Positions 26,641 through 35,079 of a stretch of DNA of 46,441 bases are shown one piece after another. A program made the translations under genes and the position numbers. The stretch is from Rhodopirellula sp. (GTDB taxonomy: Bacteria > Planctomycetota > Planctomycetia > Pirellulales > Pirellulaceae). The notes below the pieces were generated by a model that searched no databases, was not told where the DNA came from, and worked only from the letters and a program-made list of their open reading frames with translations. The stretch spans positions 1 to 46,441 of the forward strand of contig NZGD01000074.1 in the NCBI GenBank assembly GCA_002690925.1. Direction: 5' to 3'. The first letter of the stretch is position 1; each line of letters begins with the position of its first letter.

Positions 26641-27048
26641 ATGAATTCGCTGCAAAGATTTTTACCGAGCTTCCTGTGCTGTGTGATTGCCCTTGGCTAC
26701 GCACCAGCATGGCTGCATGTAAGCGTCTGCCATGATCATCACGCCGCCACTGGAGACGAGAAAGCAGACATTTCTTGTCTTAGTAGCTGCAGCCACACGC
26801 ATGACAGTTTGCCTCAGAACGCAGAGTCTGAAGGATCACAACCTGCTGACGACCAGTCAAATGAGCATGGGTCGGAAACTTGTTTCATATGCCAGTCGCT
26901 TGGCAATGCTAATGGTTTAACACTTCAATGGGACGCCGATCTTTCGCCCGAGTTTCTAAGCTCGCCTACATGTAGTTGCAATGAACTCACGTTCGTTGAA
27001 GCTCCACTTTTACTCACCGGGCCGCGCGGCCCCCCTGCCTTGGCCTAA
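26641..27048 (+). CDS. Small secreted His/Cys-rich protein
   Basis: A 135-residue protein with a signal peptide (RFLPSFLCCVIALGYAPAWL). The mature part is rich in His and Cys: HVSVCHDHHAATGD, CLSSCSHTHD, EHGSETCFICQSLGN and CSCNEL. The CHDHH and CFICQ elements resemble small planctomycete and proteobacterial proteins of the DUF2946 type, which are linked to metal handling, but this is recognition by eye. The long acidic middle is likely disordered. A GC-rich hairpin follows at 27078. It ends about 400 bases before flp and is not obviously part of the pilus locus. Confidence 0.6.
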   Translation: MNSLQRFLPSFLCCVIALGYAPAWLHVSVCHDHHAATGDEKADISCLSSCSHTHDSLPQNAESEGSQPADDQSNEHGSETCFICQSLGNANGLTLQWDADLSPEFLSSPTCSCNELTFVEAPLLLTGPRGPPALA

Positions 27049-27077
27049 TGCCTCGCTGAACGGCAGCATCTGAGATC

Positions 27078-27102
27078 GGCATGCCCCGTGACTCGGGGTG
27101 CC
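27078..27102 (+). terminator. Possible terminator hairpin
   Basis: GGCA plus CCCCG pairs with CGGGG plus TGCC around a TGACT loop, with a two-base bulge on the left arm. It lies 30 bases after the stop of the His/Cys-rich gene. There is no T-run, so it is a weak candidate, possibly a Rho-dependent or processing hairpin. Confidence 0.4.
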
Positions 27103-27201
27103 ACTTCAGAGCCGGAGGCCTGCTCCACCCTACCAAGGCCAAACTGAAACTCACAGGCCCACTCAGGTCAAGTGATTTCGGTTGGTACCGTTCCCAAGTT
27201 C

Positions 27202-27272
27202 GTTCCACCACGTGTAACGCAACCGGTCAACGGTCCGACCAAACCTGATCGGTAGTATTCACGTGGTGGAAC
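27202..27272. promoter_or_regulatory. 13-bp perfect inverted repeat upstream of the flp pilin
   Basis: GTTCCACCACGTG (27202-27214) and CACGTGGTGGAAC (27260-27272) are perfect reverse complements separated by 45 bases. The arms lie about 180-250 bases before the pilin start in a gene-free region of about 400 bases. They could be paired sites for a regulator, or fold as a leader-RNA stem; the sequence alone does not decide. Confidence 0.6.
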
Positions 27273-27452
27273 ACACTTTAAAGATTCAAAGCTTACGTGC
27301 AAACGTCCTCAGAGTCAGGCACACGCAAGCTCAACGACCCAACGTGTACGGTACCCAGTCGCCGCCGCACACTGCCTGCACTGGTCATGCGGAACCTTTG
27401 CTCAGGCGACACGAATTTTATTACCTCTCGTTTTTCACAAAGGAAGACAACC

Positions 27453-27803
27453 ATGCGTAAGTTTTTTAGCAACAAGAAGGGGCAAGGCCTCGTTGAGTAC
27501 GGTTTGATCATCGCCGGTGTCGCACTGGTTTGCGCCGCAGCAATCTCAGTATTCGGCCACAAAACTGCCGACCTGGTCGCCGCGACGGCTGCCGTACTAC
27601 CCGGTGCACACGCGGATGATAACGGGCCAATCATCACTGCCAAGCTGATTGAGACAGCTCAGGACGCGGACAATGTCATCAATCTTGATACAGCTGGGAT
27701 CACAACCAATTCAGCTACCGCACGCCTCGGCAACAACTTCGGCTTAGCGACACCAGGCGACTTTGGTGGCTTGGTTCTCGAAGCCGGCGAAGATGACGAC
27801 TGA
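27453..27803 (+). CDS. flp: Flp/Fap-type type IVb pilin
   Basis: Major structural subunit of the Tad pilus. The type IVb prepilin site is KKGQGLVEYGL: cleavage after KKG leaves Glu at position +5 and a hydrophobic helix GLIIAGVALVCAAAISVFGH. The start at ATG 27453 has a strong ribosome binding site, AAAGGAAG, about six bases upstream, one of the best in the window and fitting a highly expressed subunit. The protein is 116 residues, about twice the usual Flp length of 50-70, with an extra C-terminal domain of about 70 residues ending in the acidic EAGEDDD. It is the first gene of the pilus locus and is followed by a hairpin terminator before cpaA. Confidence 0.93.
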   Translation: MRKFFSNKKGQGLVEYGLIIAGVALVCAAAISVFGHKTADLVAATAAVLPGAHADDNGPIITAKLIETAQDADNVINLDTAGITTNSATARLGNNFGLATPGDFGGLVLEAGEDDD

Positions 27804-27858
27804 TCTGTCGGTAAGAGGATCAACTGCTAGATTGATTCCTTGCCAGCATTCAACCACG

Positions 27859-27892
27859 ATTCATGGCGTTCAATAACGCCATGAATATTTTT
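27859..27892 (+). terminator. Rho-independent terminator after flp
   Basis: ATTCATGGCGTT pairs perfectly with AACGCCATGAAT around a CAAT loop, and the right arm is followed by ATTTTT. It stands 55 bases after the flp stop codon and 20 bases before cpaA, so it probably ends most pilin transcripts and lets only some read through to the assembly genes. Confidence 0.85.
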
Positions 27893-27912
27893 GGTTTGCT
27901 TAACCAAGATAA

Positions 27913-28347
27913 GTGAAATTTACCGTGCTGCACTTAACACTTGCTACTGCTTTGGTGCTTTTGCTGATCGGGACGATATGCGATTTTCGAACTCGCGAGA
28001 TTCCCGACTGGATTTCGGTTGCCATCGCACTTGTGGCTATTATCGCATCACTTGCCGGCTGGCTTGGCATCGGGATCTCATGGGTCCTCGCCGGTGGTAC
28101 GTTAGGGCTCTTCGTCGGCTACGGATTGTTCAGATTTTTAAAACTGGGCGGAGGCGATGCAAAACTCATCGCAGCCTTGGGGCTTCTTGTAGGCCCCGTA
28201 GGCCTATTGATTGTACTATTTGGAATGGCGATCGCAGGTGGCATCCTGTCCCTCATTGCAATGTCGCGAAGCCAAAAAGACTATGCGTACGTGCCTGCGA
28301 TTGCTGCTGGATTTATCTGGTACCTCGGGATCGTTTCGCAGTTTTAG
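27913..28347 (+). CDS. cpaA: Prepilin peptidase of the Tad system (CpaA/TadV)
   Basis: Membrane aspartic protease that cleaves the Flp prepilin and TadE/TadG-type pseudopilins. It is 144 residues with six hydrophobic helices. The two catalytic aspartates lie in DFRTREIPDW (start of the peptidase domain) and in the conserved GGGDAKL motif. It lacks the methylating N-terminal domain of PilD, as is normal for CpaA. The start is GTG 27913 with no clear ribosome binding site. It is separated from flp by the terminator and from tadE by about 145 bases. Confidence 0.92.
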   Translation: MKFTVLHLTLATALVLLLIGTICDFRTREIPDWISVAIALVAIIASLAGWLGIGISWVLAGGTLGLFVGYGLFRFLKLGGGDAKLIAALGLLVGPVGLLIVLFGMAIAGGILSLIAMSRSQKDYAYVPAIAAGFIWYLGIVSQF

Positions 28348-28492
28348 AATCGAAGCCAAGACACTGTTTGAGCGGGAAAGAGTTTGAAATTGCGAATGGA
28401 CTCGGATTTTCACACCACGCTGTTTAGCAGCGTGCAATTATACTTCGACACTGCTGCGAAACCCAATACGCGTTACCAACGTACGAATCAGA

Positions 28493-29533
28493 ATGAATAC
28501 GTTCCACCAAAAGCACCGTTCAGGACAGGCGCTCATCGAGTTTGCACTCGTAGCGTTGGTGCTCTACATGCTCGTGGGCGCGGCGCTGACATTTGGACTT
28601 TGGATCTATGCAGCGGGTCAGATCCAACAGGCAGCTAACGTTGGGGCACGAGAACTGTCACAGACCCCCCTTCCCTTTGATTCTACCCTCGAAGCTGCCC
28701 TGAACACGCCAACCGTCCGTCAGAGAATTTACGACGACCGCTGGTTAGTCATTGATCTGAACCAACTGGAAGCCAGCGACCCGGGCTACAACTTCTTCGA
28801 GGATGTAGTACCCGAGATGCCGTTACTGAACCAGCAGCTCGCATCTTTATACATCGTTGATCGCTTTGATGACGACAACAATCCAGCAACAGCCGACGCT
28901 CGCTTGATGCGTTATCCAGGGGCGTTGCTGACGCGAACCAACGCAGTTTCCAGCCCTGCTCTCACTGACAAACCTTGGGTTGCCCAGCAGTATGCTGTTC
29001 AAATACCCATCACAGTCGAGCGTGCAGCAGGTCATAATGGTGGTGGTGGTGGTGGTGAACGAATCCGGTGGGTCGATGTAGTTGAAGAAATTGATACCGA
29101 AGACCTGCCCGAGGACAATGCGGGAGAGAATCCCGATCCGTTCTCTCTTGAGAATCTTAATACAGACATGCAAGGAGTGGTTGCGTTACGGATCCACTAT
29201 CCGGCGCAATCGGCGTGGCTAAGTAGCTACCAGGATCACGGCGCCTTCGTGCCTAACGGATCCGATCCCAATGTCGCAGATGACGCCGCGGTTGGAATCA
29301 TCAATGGTAATAATCAGGCAGGAAGCTTGATTGAGCGACCACTGATTCAAACCAACAGTGTTGGCGAAGAGATATATGCAGGCACTTACGGGGGTAAGTA
29401 CGGGCTAGGAATACATGGTGCAATGACCAGTCCTGAATTGACCGACAGCGGAGTTGGCATTCGTCCTTACCGACGAGTTCTGGTTTCGCATGCAATTTTT
29501 CGCAGGGAAGTTTTTACATCCAGCTCACCGTAA
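28493..29533 (+). CDS. tadE: TadE-like pseudopilin
   Basis: A 346-residue protein with the TadE N-terminus: HRSGQALIEFALVALVLYMLVG, where G is followed by QALIEF, a prepilin-like site with Glu at the +5 position. A hydrophobic helix follows and then a long extracytoplasmic part containing a six-glycine run (HNGGGGGGERIRW) and an acidic patch (EEIDTEDLPED). TadE proteins are minor pilins needed for pilus assembly. At 346 residues it is longer than the roughly 150-200 of many TadE proteins. The gap to the next gene is 25 bases. Confidence 0.88.
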   Translation: MNTFHQKHRSGQALIEFALVALVLYMLVGAALTFGLWIYAAGQIQQAANVGARELSQTPLPFDSTLEAALNTPTVRQRIYDDRWLVIDLNQLEASDPGYNFFEDVVPEMPLLNQQLASLYIVDRFDDDNNPATADARLMRYPGALLTRTNAVSSPALTDKPWVAQQYAVQIPITVERAAGHNGGGGGGERIRWVDVVEEIDTEDLPEDNAGENPDPFSLENLNTDMQGVVALRIHYPAQSAWLSSYQDHGAFVPNGSDPNVADDAAVGIINGNNQAGSLIERPLIQTNSVGEEIYAGTYGGKYGLGIHGAMTSPELTDSGVGIRPYRRVLVSHAIFRREVFTSSSP

Positions 29534-29558
29534 GCTTTGTAACGCAGCACTCATTATT

Positions 29559-31328
29559 ATGCCCAAGCAAAAATCACCTTTCGCTTTTTTGAAAATCCTG
29601 CTGACCCTGATGGCGTCAGCCATCGTCATTGGCAGCGGCATCGCCGCATCAATGTGGGCTGCTGGCGTGCCGATTGAAAAACTTGCTTTCTGGAATACCA
29701 AAGCTGAACAACCCGCAGTGATCGAATTGCCGATGAACTGGCAATTGATCCCGGCCTATTCCAAAGTCACACGCAACGATCTTATCGATCCGAGAACCGG
29801 CAAGATCCCCAGTATCAAAATTCCTCTGTCGGGGTTATCCGGCATGACAGCGACGATTTCTGGCCCTGCAGGTGACTTAATCAAACAGCCAATTCAAAAG
29901 GCTGAAGACACAAAATCAGGCATCATTTTTCAACTGAAAGATGGAACGGTCATCACACAGCAACAATTAGTCAAGGTCGGAGGTGCGTTTACACAGGCAA
30001 CTGATATCATTGGCCGAGTAGTCAAGTCCGACAAGTCTTCTGGCTTTGCATTCGCTGAAAACAACTTCTTTGAAGAGGGAACCCCTGCGGGCCTGGCAGG
30101 AGCTACCCCACCTGGAATGCGAGCAATGACTTTGCAGGCTGACCAACTCGCTGGTGTTCATCGCATCAGTATGGGCGAGCAAATTGATCTCGTTGCCAAT
30201 ATCCCGCTGCAGAAACTTAATCGCTTTGAGCGGTCTACCGGGAGTCGACTGCCCGGAGCAGAGTTAGTGATGGACCCCACGTCAGCCAGAAGTGAAAACA
30301 AGGAAACCACTGCAAGGCTGGTCGCAAGGCAGGCGGTAGTACTCACGCCAGTGTTGCAACGGGTAAGTACTGAAACCTCCGCCTCTTTGTCACAGGGAAA
30401 AAAGTTATTGAGTGTTCCCGTAGAAGAAGTTGTGCTGGCAGTTGCGGCTGAAGATGTCGCGGCAGTGACCGCTGCACTGGAATTGGGAGCGACAGTCAAC
30501 GTGCTGGTACGGAGCGGTCGACTGACATCGGATGAAACGGCACCAACCGTACCTGATGGCATGGCGGCCGTTCCGATCCCGGGGCAAACGCTACTTGCAT
30601 ATCAAACGATCAGAACCGTCAGCTTCGAAGACCCTGCAACTGCTTACGTGCGCACGATCAATGTCCCCGCGAAGACCGCCGAAACCTCAAACTGGATCAC
30701 GGATTTATCGCAACTCGTCGGTCGCATCCCACGTCATGACCTGCCCGCGACAGTCCCGATTCGTGAAGAAGATCTGATGCCATCAGGTACCGCACCTGGT
30801 CTATCGGGTGCGACTCCACCGGGCCGCGTGCTTTTCTTTCTGGACCCCGAAGGCCTGATTGGCGCACATGCATTCGAGTTTGGTCAACATCTGGATTTGG
30901 TCGCCAGTCGAACCACCAGCCAAGCTTCGGGGCGCAGTCGCAGTGAATTCAGTAACGTAACACTTTCAGAAGCCCAGCGGACACGGGTCGAATCCATTGC
31001 AGAAGACGTGATTGTTGTGATGCCAGTTCATTCGCCTGCCAACCCAACGTTGAACAAAACCAAGGTTGGCAACAAATCAGTCTCAGCCAAGTTAATTGTC
31101 GCCGTTCGCCCCGACCAGGTTGCCCAACTGGAATATGCAGTCGCGATCGGATCTGGACTTCGCGCAACGGTTCGGTCAGGAACCGCGGCAGAGCCGGAAA
31201 AGGAAATCTCTGCAACGCAGAAAGATCGTGTCAAAATGATGAAATTTGATCCGTTATCAGAAACCAGACGCACCGATATCTTCATCGGTGGCTCGCACGA
31301 GTCCCAGTTGTTCGGAGCAAATCGATGA
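29559..31328 (+). CDS. cpaB: CpaB/RcpC-like pilus assembly protein
   Basis: A 589-residue inner-membrane-anchored periplasmic protein. The N-terminal helix is KILLTLMASAIVIGSGIAAS, after which comes IPAYSKVTRNDLIDPRTG, typical of the SAF domain that opens CpaB proteins. CpaB is thought to bind the cell wall and gate or stabilise the secretin. Here the SAF-associated module appears twice: GLAGATPPGMRAMTLQAD at about residues 175-193 and GLSGATPPGRVLFFLDPEG at about 411-429, each followed by a VDLVA-like ending (QIDLVAN; HLDLVAS). The doubling makes it about twice the usual 250-300 residues. ATG 29559 was chosen by the membrane helix; the frame is open further upstream into tadE. Its stop overlaps tadG by ATGA. 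Confidence 0.85.
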   Translation: MPKQKSPFAFLKILLTLMASAIVIGSGIAASMWAAGVPIEKLAFWNTKAEQPAVIELPMNWQLIPAYSKVTRNDLIDPRTGKIPSIKIPLSGLSGMTATISGPAGDLIKQPIQKAEDTKSGIIFQLKDGTVITQQQLVKVGGAFTQATDIIGRVVKSDKSSGFAFAENNFFEEGTPAGLAGATPPGMRAMTLQADQLAGVHRISMGEQIDLVANIPLQKLNRFERSTGSRLPGAELVMDPTSARSENKETTARLVARQAVVLTPVLQRVSTETSASLSQGKKLLSVPVEEVVLAVAAEDVAAVTAALELGATVNVLVRSGRLTSDETAPTVPDGMAAVPIPGQTLLAYQTIRTVSFEDPATAYVRTINVPAKTAETSNWITDLSQLVGRIPRHDLPATVPIREEDLMPSGTAPGLSGATPPGRVLFFLDPEGLIGAHAFEFGQHLDLVASRTTSQASGRSRSEFSNVTLSEAQRTRVESIAEDVIVVMPVHSPANPTLNKTKVGNKSVSAKLIVAVRPDQVAQLEYAVAIGSGLRATVRSGTAAEPEKEISATQKDRVKMMKFDPLSETRRTDIFIGGSHESQLFGANR

Positions 31329-32434
31329 AAGATTCCCTGGCAAGAAGACAACGCAGGGGGGGAATCTTGATTTTGGCGGTGATGCTGCTGTTTGTAATTT
31401 TCGCAATCGCAGGCTTGTTGATCGATGTTGGAATGTCCAGACTGACTCAAGCCAAGATGCAGTCAGTTACCGATGCTGCTGCGATGGAAGGTGGTTGGCA
31501 GATTTCACTGGGCAGCAATCAAACATCGGTTCGTGATGCCGCTGCAAATCGAACAGGTGAGCTATTCGAAACTTGGAGCCCCAAACGCCTTGAATTTGAA
31601 GGCGGCTACGACCTTGACGGAGATGGTATTTTAGAGAGTTCCCAAACCATCAACACCGATACCATCGGTGACCGGATCCGTCCTGCCCTGAATCAAAATC
31701 CCAACAACGAGCCTGCGGGTGACATTGTCTTGGGCACTTATGACGAGAATTCCATTCCGACTGTGCTACCGGGCCGCCCCACTGGATACGACCGCAACTC
31801 CGCCTTCGTTGCAGATGTTGATAACCCGAATTCGATTCTGGTTCGTCTTCGTCGTACTAATGAACAGGGCATCCCCGGCGGCACTGCGCAAGGGAATCTC
31901 CCCTACCTTTGGTCCCGAGGTTCCATGCTAAGCTTTGGTCTCAAGGGCCGCGGCATCGCCGTTCGCAGTGAATCCATAACCAAGCTTTCGCCAGCAACGG
32001 CAGTGGGAGATGCTACTAGCGAACGACTTCCGACATTTGTCTCCGCCGCGATTCCGCTAACTGAGGTGGTCTCTGAAACATTCACTCGCAACACATTGAT
32101 GTCATTTGCAGGTTCCCCGCATATTGGAGCCGCGGTCATCGACGCCCCCGCAGCGGCAGTCACGGGGACCGGCTACCTGCCGATTGCAAAGCAGATGTCA
32201 TCAGGGCAGTGGCACGTAATTGGTTTCATGTTCGCCAACATCAGCGTTGACAACATTGTCCCGTCAACACCTGCAGCGAGTGGTTTTTCGCATGCCAATA
32301 TCACGACGAGTCTGACAAATATACCTGATCTGTCAGAAGAATTGGTCGCAGCAAACCAGTCACTCAGTGGACCGTACATTTCCCGCGCACCCACGCTGGC
32401 TCGAAGCCAACAGATCCATGGAGTTTCACCATGA
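31325..32434 (+). CDS. tadG: TadG-like Tad domain protein
   Basis: A 369-residue protein beginning with a basic segment and RRGGILILAVMLLFVIFAIAGLL, then DVGMSRLTQAKMQSVTDAAAMEG. This is the Tad-type pseudopilin N-terminus (putative Flp pilus-assembly TadE/G-like), in which a first membrane helix is followed by QxxxDAAALAG-like text. The rest is exported and contains a calcium-binding-like DLDGDGILESS stretch. It overlaps cpaB at its start and cpaE at its end, each by four bases (ATGA). No von Willebrand A domain, present in many TadG proteins, was recognised, so the assignment rests on the N-terminus and position. Confidence 0.82.
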   Translation: MKDSLARRQRRGGILILAVMLLFVIFAIAGLLIDVGMSRLTQAKMQSVTDAAAMEGGWQISLGSNQTSVRDAAANRTGELFETWSPKRLEFEGGYDLDGDGILESSQTINTDTIGDRIRPALNQNPNNEPAGDIVLGTYDENSIPTVLPGRPTGYDRNSAFVADVDNPNSILVRLRRTNEQGIPGGTAQGNLPYLWSRGSMLSFGLKGRGIAVRSESITKLSPATAVGDATSERLPTFVSAAIPLTEVVSETFTRNTLMSFAGSPHIGAAVIDAPAAAVTGTGYLPIAKQMSSGQWHVIGFMFANISVDNIVPSTPAASGFSHANITTSLTNIPDLSEELVAANQSLSGPYISRAPTLARSQQIHGVSP

Positions 32435-33663
32435 CACAGATCCTCGCTGTGATTCAATCCGACGCACTCGAAGTTGAACTTAACGCTGCCGTCTCAGCTT
32501 TGGGTGAACAGACCACCCTGAATACATGCCCCGACCTGGCATCATCAGTCTCACACTTACGGCATGAAGCCCCTGACCTCTTGATTGTTGAGCTCAGTGA
32601 AGGCTCCGATCAGGTTCGTGAATGGCAACATGCGATTGAAGTCCATGATATCGCGTGTCCCATCATTGGTATTCTGGATGATGACCCCGAAGGCACCGAT
32701 GAATTACTAGTCGAAGCGGTCCGTGTTGGATTCCGTGATTTCCTTCGTCGACCTGCCAGTGCCGGCGAATTAGCGGGAGTCATTCGACGTATTGATAAGG
32801 CTAAACCCGAGGTGGGTAACCGCGGACGTCTGCTGGCTGTGGTGAGCACCAAAGGTGGAGTGGGAAAATCCACCATCGCCATCAATACCGCAGTTCATGC
32901 AGCAGCGACAACGAACCAACGGGTATTACTGGTTGACGCGTCATTGCAACTGGGGGTCTCTGCTTCGCTTTTGAACCTGACTCCCACGATCACCATTGCT
33001 GACTTAGCCAGCATGCAGGAGCGACTCGATGCAACCATGCTGCGTGAAGTGACGACCCAGCACGAATCGGGACTACACGTCTTACCGGCACCACCGACAC
33101 CTGCCGAAGCTTCTGAGATCGACGACACCTGCATGTCCATCATTCTGGGCGTAGCCAAATCGGCATACGATCTTGTGATCGTTGATTCATTCCCGCTGCT
33201 CGATGCCACAACGCTGGCGATCCTCGATCGAGCTGACCATGTATGCGTGGTCACCGAAAACGTTGTCCCTACACTCACAGGAACAGCGGCGATGCTGAAA
33301 ACACTGGACCAGTTGGATGTCGGGACAAGCAATCGGACGCTGGTTCTCAATCGCCATCAGCGTTGTGCCGGAAGTCTATCCGCTTCTGAAGTTGAGCAGC
33401 AAATGGGCGAACCAGCCGCAGCGGTCATCAAGCATGACCGCAGAGTCTTGGAGGCTGCCAACCTAGGCCGTCCCATCATCTTGTCAAGAAGCAAACTGGG
33501 CGTTGCCAGAGCGATGCGAACGATGGCGAACGGCCTGCTCGCAAAGGTGTCAGCCGGAGCACCCCACACAACACAAGCCGACTCGCAAACGCTCGTGCAG
33601 CCAGAGAATGATCACGCACCTCTTTCTGAGGACCAGCCCTTCACACAAACGGCGGCGGAGTGA
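32431..33663 (+). CDS. cpaE: CpaE/TadZ-type localisation ATPase
   Basis: A 410-residue MinD/ParA-like ATPase that places the Tad machinery, typically at the pole. Residues 1-120 form a receiver-like domain (PDLLIVELSEGSD, CPIIGILDDDPEG, FRDFLRRPASAGEL) in which the usual phosphoacceptor aspartate is not in its expected place, as in other CpaE proteins, so it is likely a degenerate receiver. The ATPase domain follows with the deviant Walker A STKGGVGKSTIAIN near residue 140, LLVDASLQLGV and the Walker B-like DLVIVDSFPLLD. The C-terminal tail is disordered. It overlaps tadG by four bases and is three bases from cpaF. Confidence 0.92.
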   Translation: MTQILAVIQSDALEVELNAAVSALGEQTTLNTCPDLASSVSHLRHEAPDLLIVELSEGSDQVREWQHAIEVHDIACPIIGILDDDPEGTDELLVEAVRVGFRDFLRRPASAGELAGVIRRIDKAKPEVGNRGRLLAVVSTKGGVGKSTIAINTAVHAAATTNQRVLLVDASLQLGVSASLLNLTPTITIADLASMQERLDATMLREVTTQHESGLHVLPAPPTPAEASEIDDTCMSIILGVAKSAYDLVIVDSFPLLDATTLAILDRADHVCVVTENVVPTLTGTAAMLKTLDQLDVGTSNRTLVLNRHQRCAGSLSASEVEQQMGEPAAAVIKHDRRVLEAANLGRPIILSRSKLGVARAMRTMANGLLAKVSAGAPHTTQADSQTLVQPENDHAPLSEDQPFTQTAAE

Positions 33664-33666
33664 TCG

Positions 33667-35079
33667 ATGAGTGAATCAACGCCAGAATCTGAGTTACGTA
33701 CACGGCTGGGTAAAATTGGCCGCCCCACCCGCCTGCAGCGTGAGAAGAACCAACCTGATCGGCTTGTCCAAACCAAGCCCAACGAAGCCGACACAAGTGC
33801 TCGCCGTGGACGCGCGGTGACCGTCAAAGGTCGCCTGCACGGTCAATTGCTCGACGACTTGGACCGTCGCGGACTCCTGAGTGCAGACAGCGACCAGTTA
33901 CAAGGGGAAGTGGATGCCTTTGTTGCTGAAATCGCCGCCAGTGAACAACTTCCACTAAATGAAGCCGAGCGTTCTCGTTTGTCGGCTGACTTGCTAGAAG
34001 AAACGCTGGGACTGGGGCCCCTTGCTTCCTTGATGGCAGACCCGTCAGTGACCGACATTCTGGTGAACGGCCCGCACCACGTTTTCGTGGAAAGATACGG
34101 AAATCTCGAATTGACCAGTGTCGAATTTCGGGATGCCGATCATTTGACCCGAATCATTCAACGGATCGCATCACGTGTGGGAAGACGCATCGATGAGTCC
34201 GTGCCGATGGTGGACGCTCGCCTGCCTGATGGCAGCCGCGTCAATGCGACCTTACCCCCTGTGACACTCGATGGTCCCACACTCTCCATTCGACGATTTG
34301 GCAAACGCAGACTTAGACGCGACGAACTCCATCGACTGGGAATGTTCAACGACAGCATGGCGGAATTCTTTTCGGTCGTGGTTCGATCGCGACTGAACAT
34401 TCTGGTCAGCGGAGGTACAGGTAGCGGCAAGAGTACTTTTCTGGGAGCGATCTGTGAGAGCATTCCCGAAAGCGAACGCATTGTCACGATCGAAGATGCC
34501 GCCGAACTGGTGCTCGATCAATTGCACGTGGTACGCATGGAAACCCGCCCAGCCAACGTGGAAGGAACTGGCACGATCGCGGCCCGTGATTTAGTCGTCA
34601 ATGCACTGCGAATGCGGCCGGACCGGATCATTGTGGGAGAGGTCCGAGCAGGCGAGTGTCTGGACATGCTACAAGCAATGAACACAGGGCACGACGGCTC
34701 GCTTACCACAGCACACGCAAACAGTCCCCGTGATGCCATCTCGCGTCTGTCAACGATGGTGCTGATGAGCGGGATGGAACTGCCGTCTTCTGCGATTCGC
34801 GAACAGATAGTGTCGGCGATTGACTTGATCATTCATGTGCGACGTTTCGAAGATGGAATCCGGCGAGTAGAGTCGGTTGATGAATTGGTCGGTTTGGAGG
34901 GAAACACACCGCAACTGCAACAAATCTTCCGCTTTGATGTCACCGGGCGGAAAGGTAAGCGTTTGCAAGGCAAGCACGTTGCCACGGGCACAGTGCCGCG
35001 GTTGGTCGATAAACTGCGAGCACGCTCGATCGACGTTCCCACGTCATGGTTTGAGAAGGAAACGGGGCCGGGTCGATGA
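33667..35079 (+). CDS. cpaF: CpaF/TadA assembly ATPase
   Basis: The hexameric secretion ATPase that powers pilus assembly, 470 residues. After a disordered N-terminus come the CpaF domain (GPLASLMADPSVTDILVNGP, YGNLELTSVEFRDADHLTRI), the Walker A box SGGTGSGKSTFLGAI near residue 248, the Asp box MRPDRIIVGEVRAGECLDML with Glu before the catalytic site, and the His box NTGHDGSLTTAHANSPRDAI. These match the GspE/PilT-like family, CpaF subgroup. It overlaps tadB by ATGA. Confidence 0.95.
   Translation: MSESTPESELRTRLGKIGRPTRLQREKNQPDRLVQTKPNEADTSARRGRAVTVKGRLHGQLLDDLDRRGLLSADSDQLQGEVDAFVAEIAASEQLPLNEAERSRLSADLLEETLGLGPLASLMADPSVTDILVNGPHHVFVERYGNLELTSVEFRDADHLTRIIQRIASRVGRRIDESVPMVDARLPDGSRVNATLPPVTLDGPTLSIRRFGKRRLRRDELHRLGMFNDSMAEFFSVVVRSRLNILVSGGTGSGKSTFLGAICESIPESERIVTIEDAAELVLDQLHVVRMETRPANVEGTGTIAARDLVVNALRMRPDRIIVGEVRAGECLDMLQAMNTGHDGSLTTAHANSPRDAISRLSTMVLMSGMELPSSAIREQIVSAIDLIIHVRRFEDGIRRVESVDELVGLEGNTPQLQQIFRFDVTGRKGKRLQGKHVATGTVPRLVDKLRARSIDVPTSWFEKETGPGR

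Noticed and set aside
27891..28427. Forward frame overlapping the prepilin peptidase gene
   Set aside because: It is out of frame with cpaA, which has both catalytic aspartates; composition is Cys/Arg-rich.
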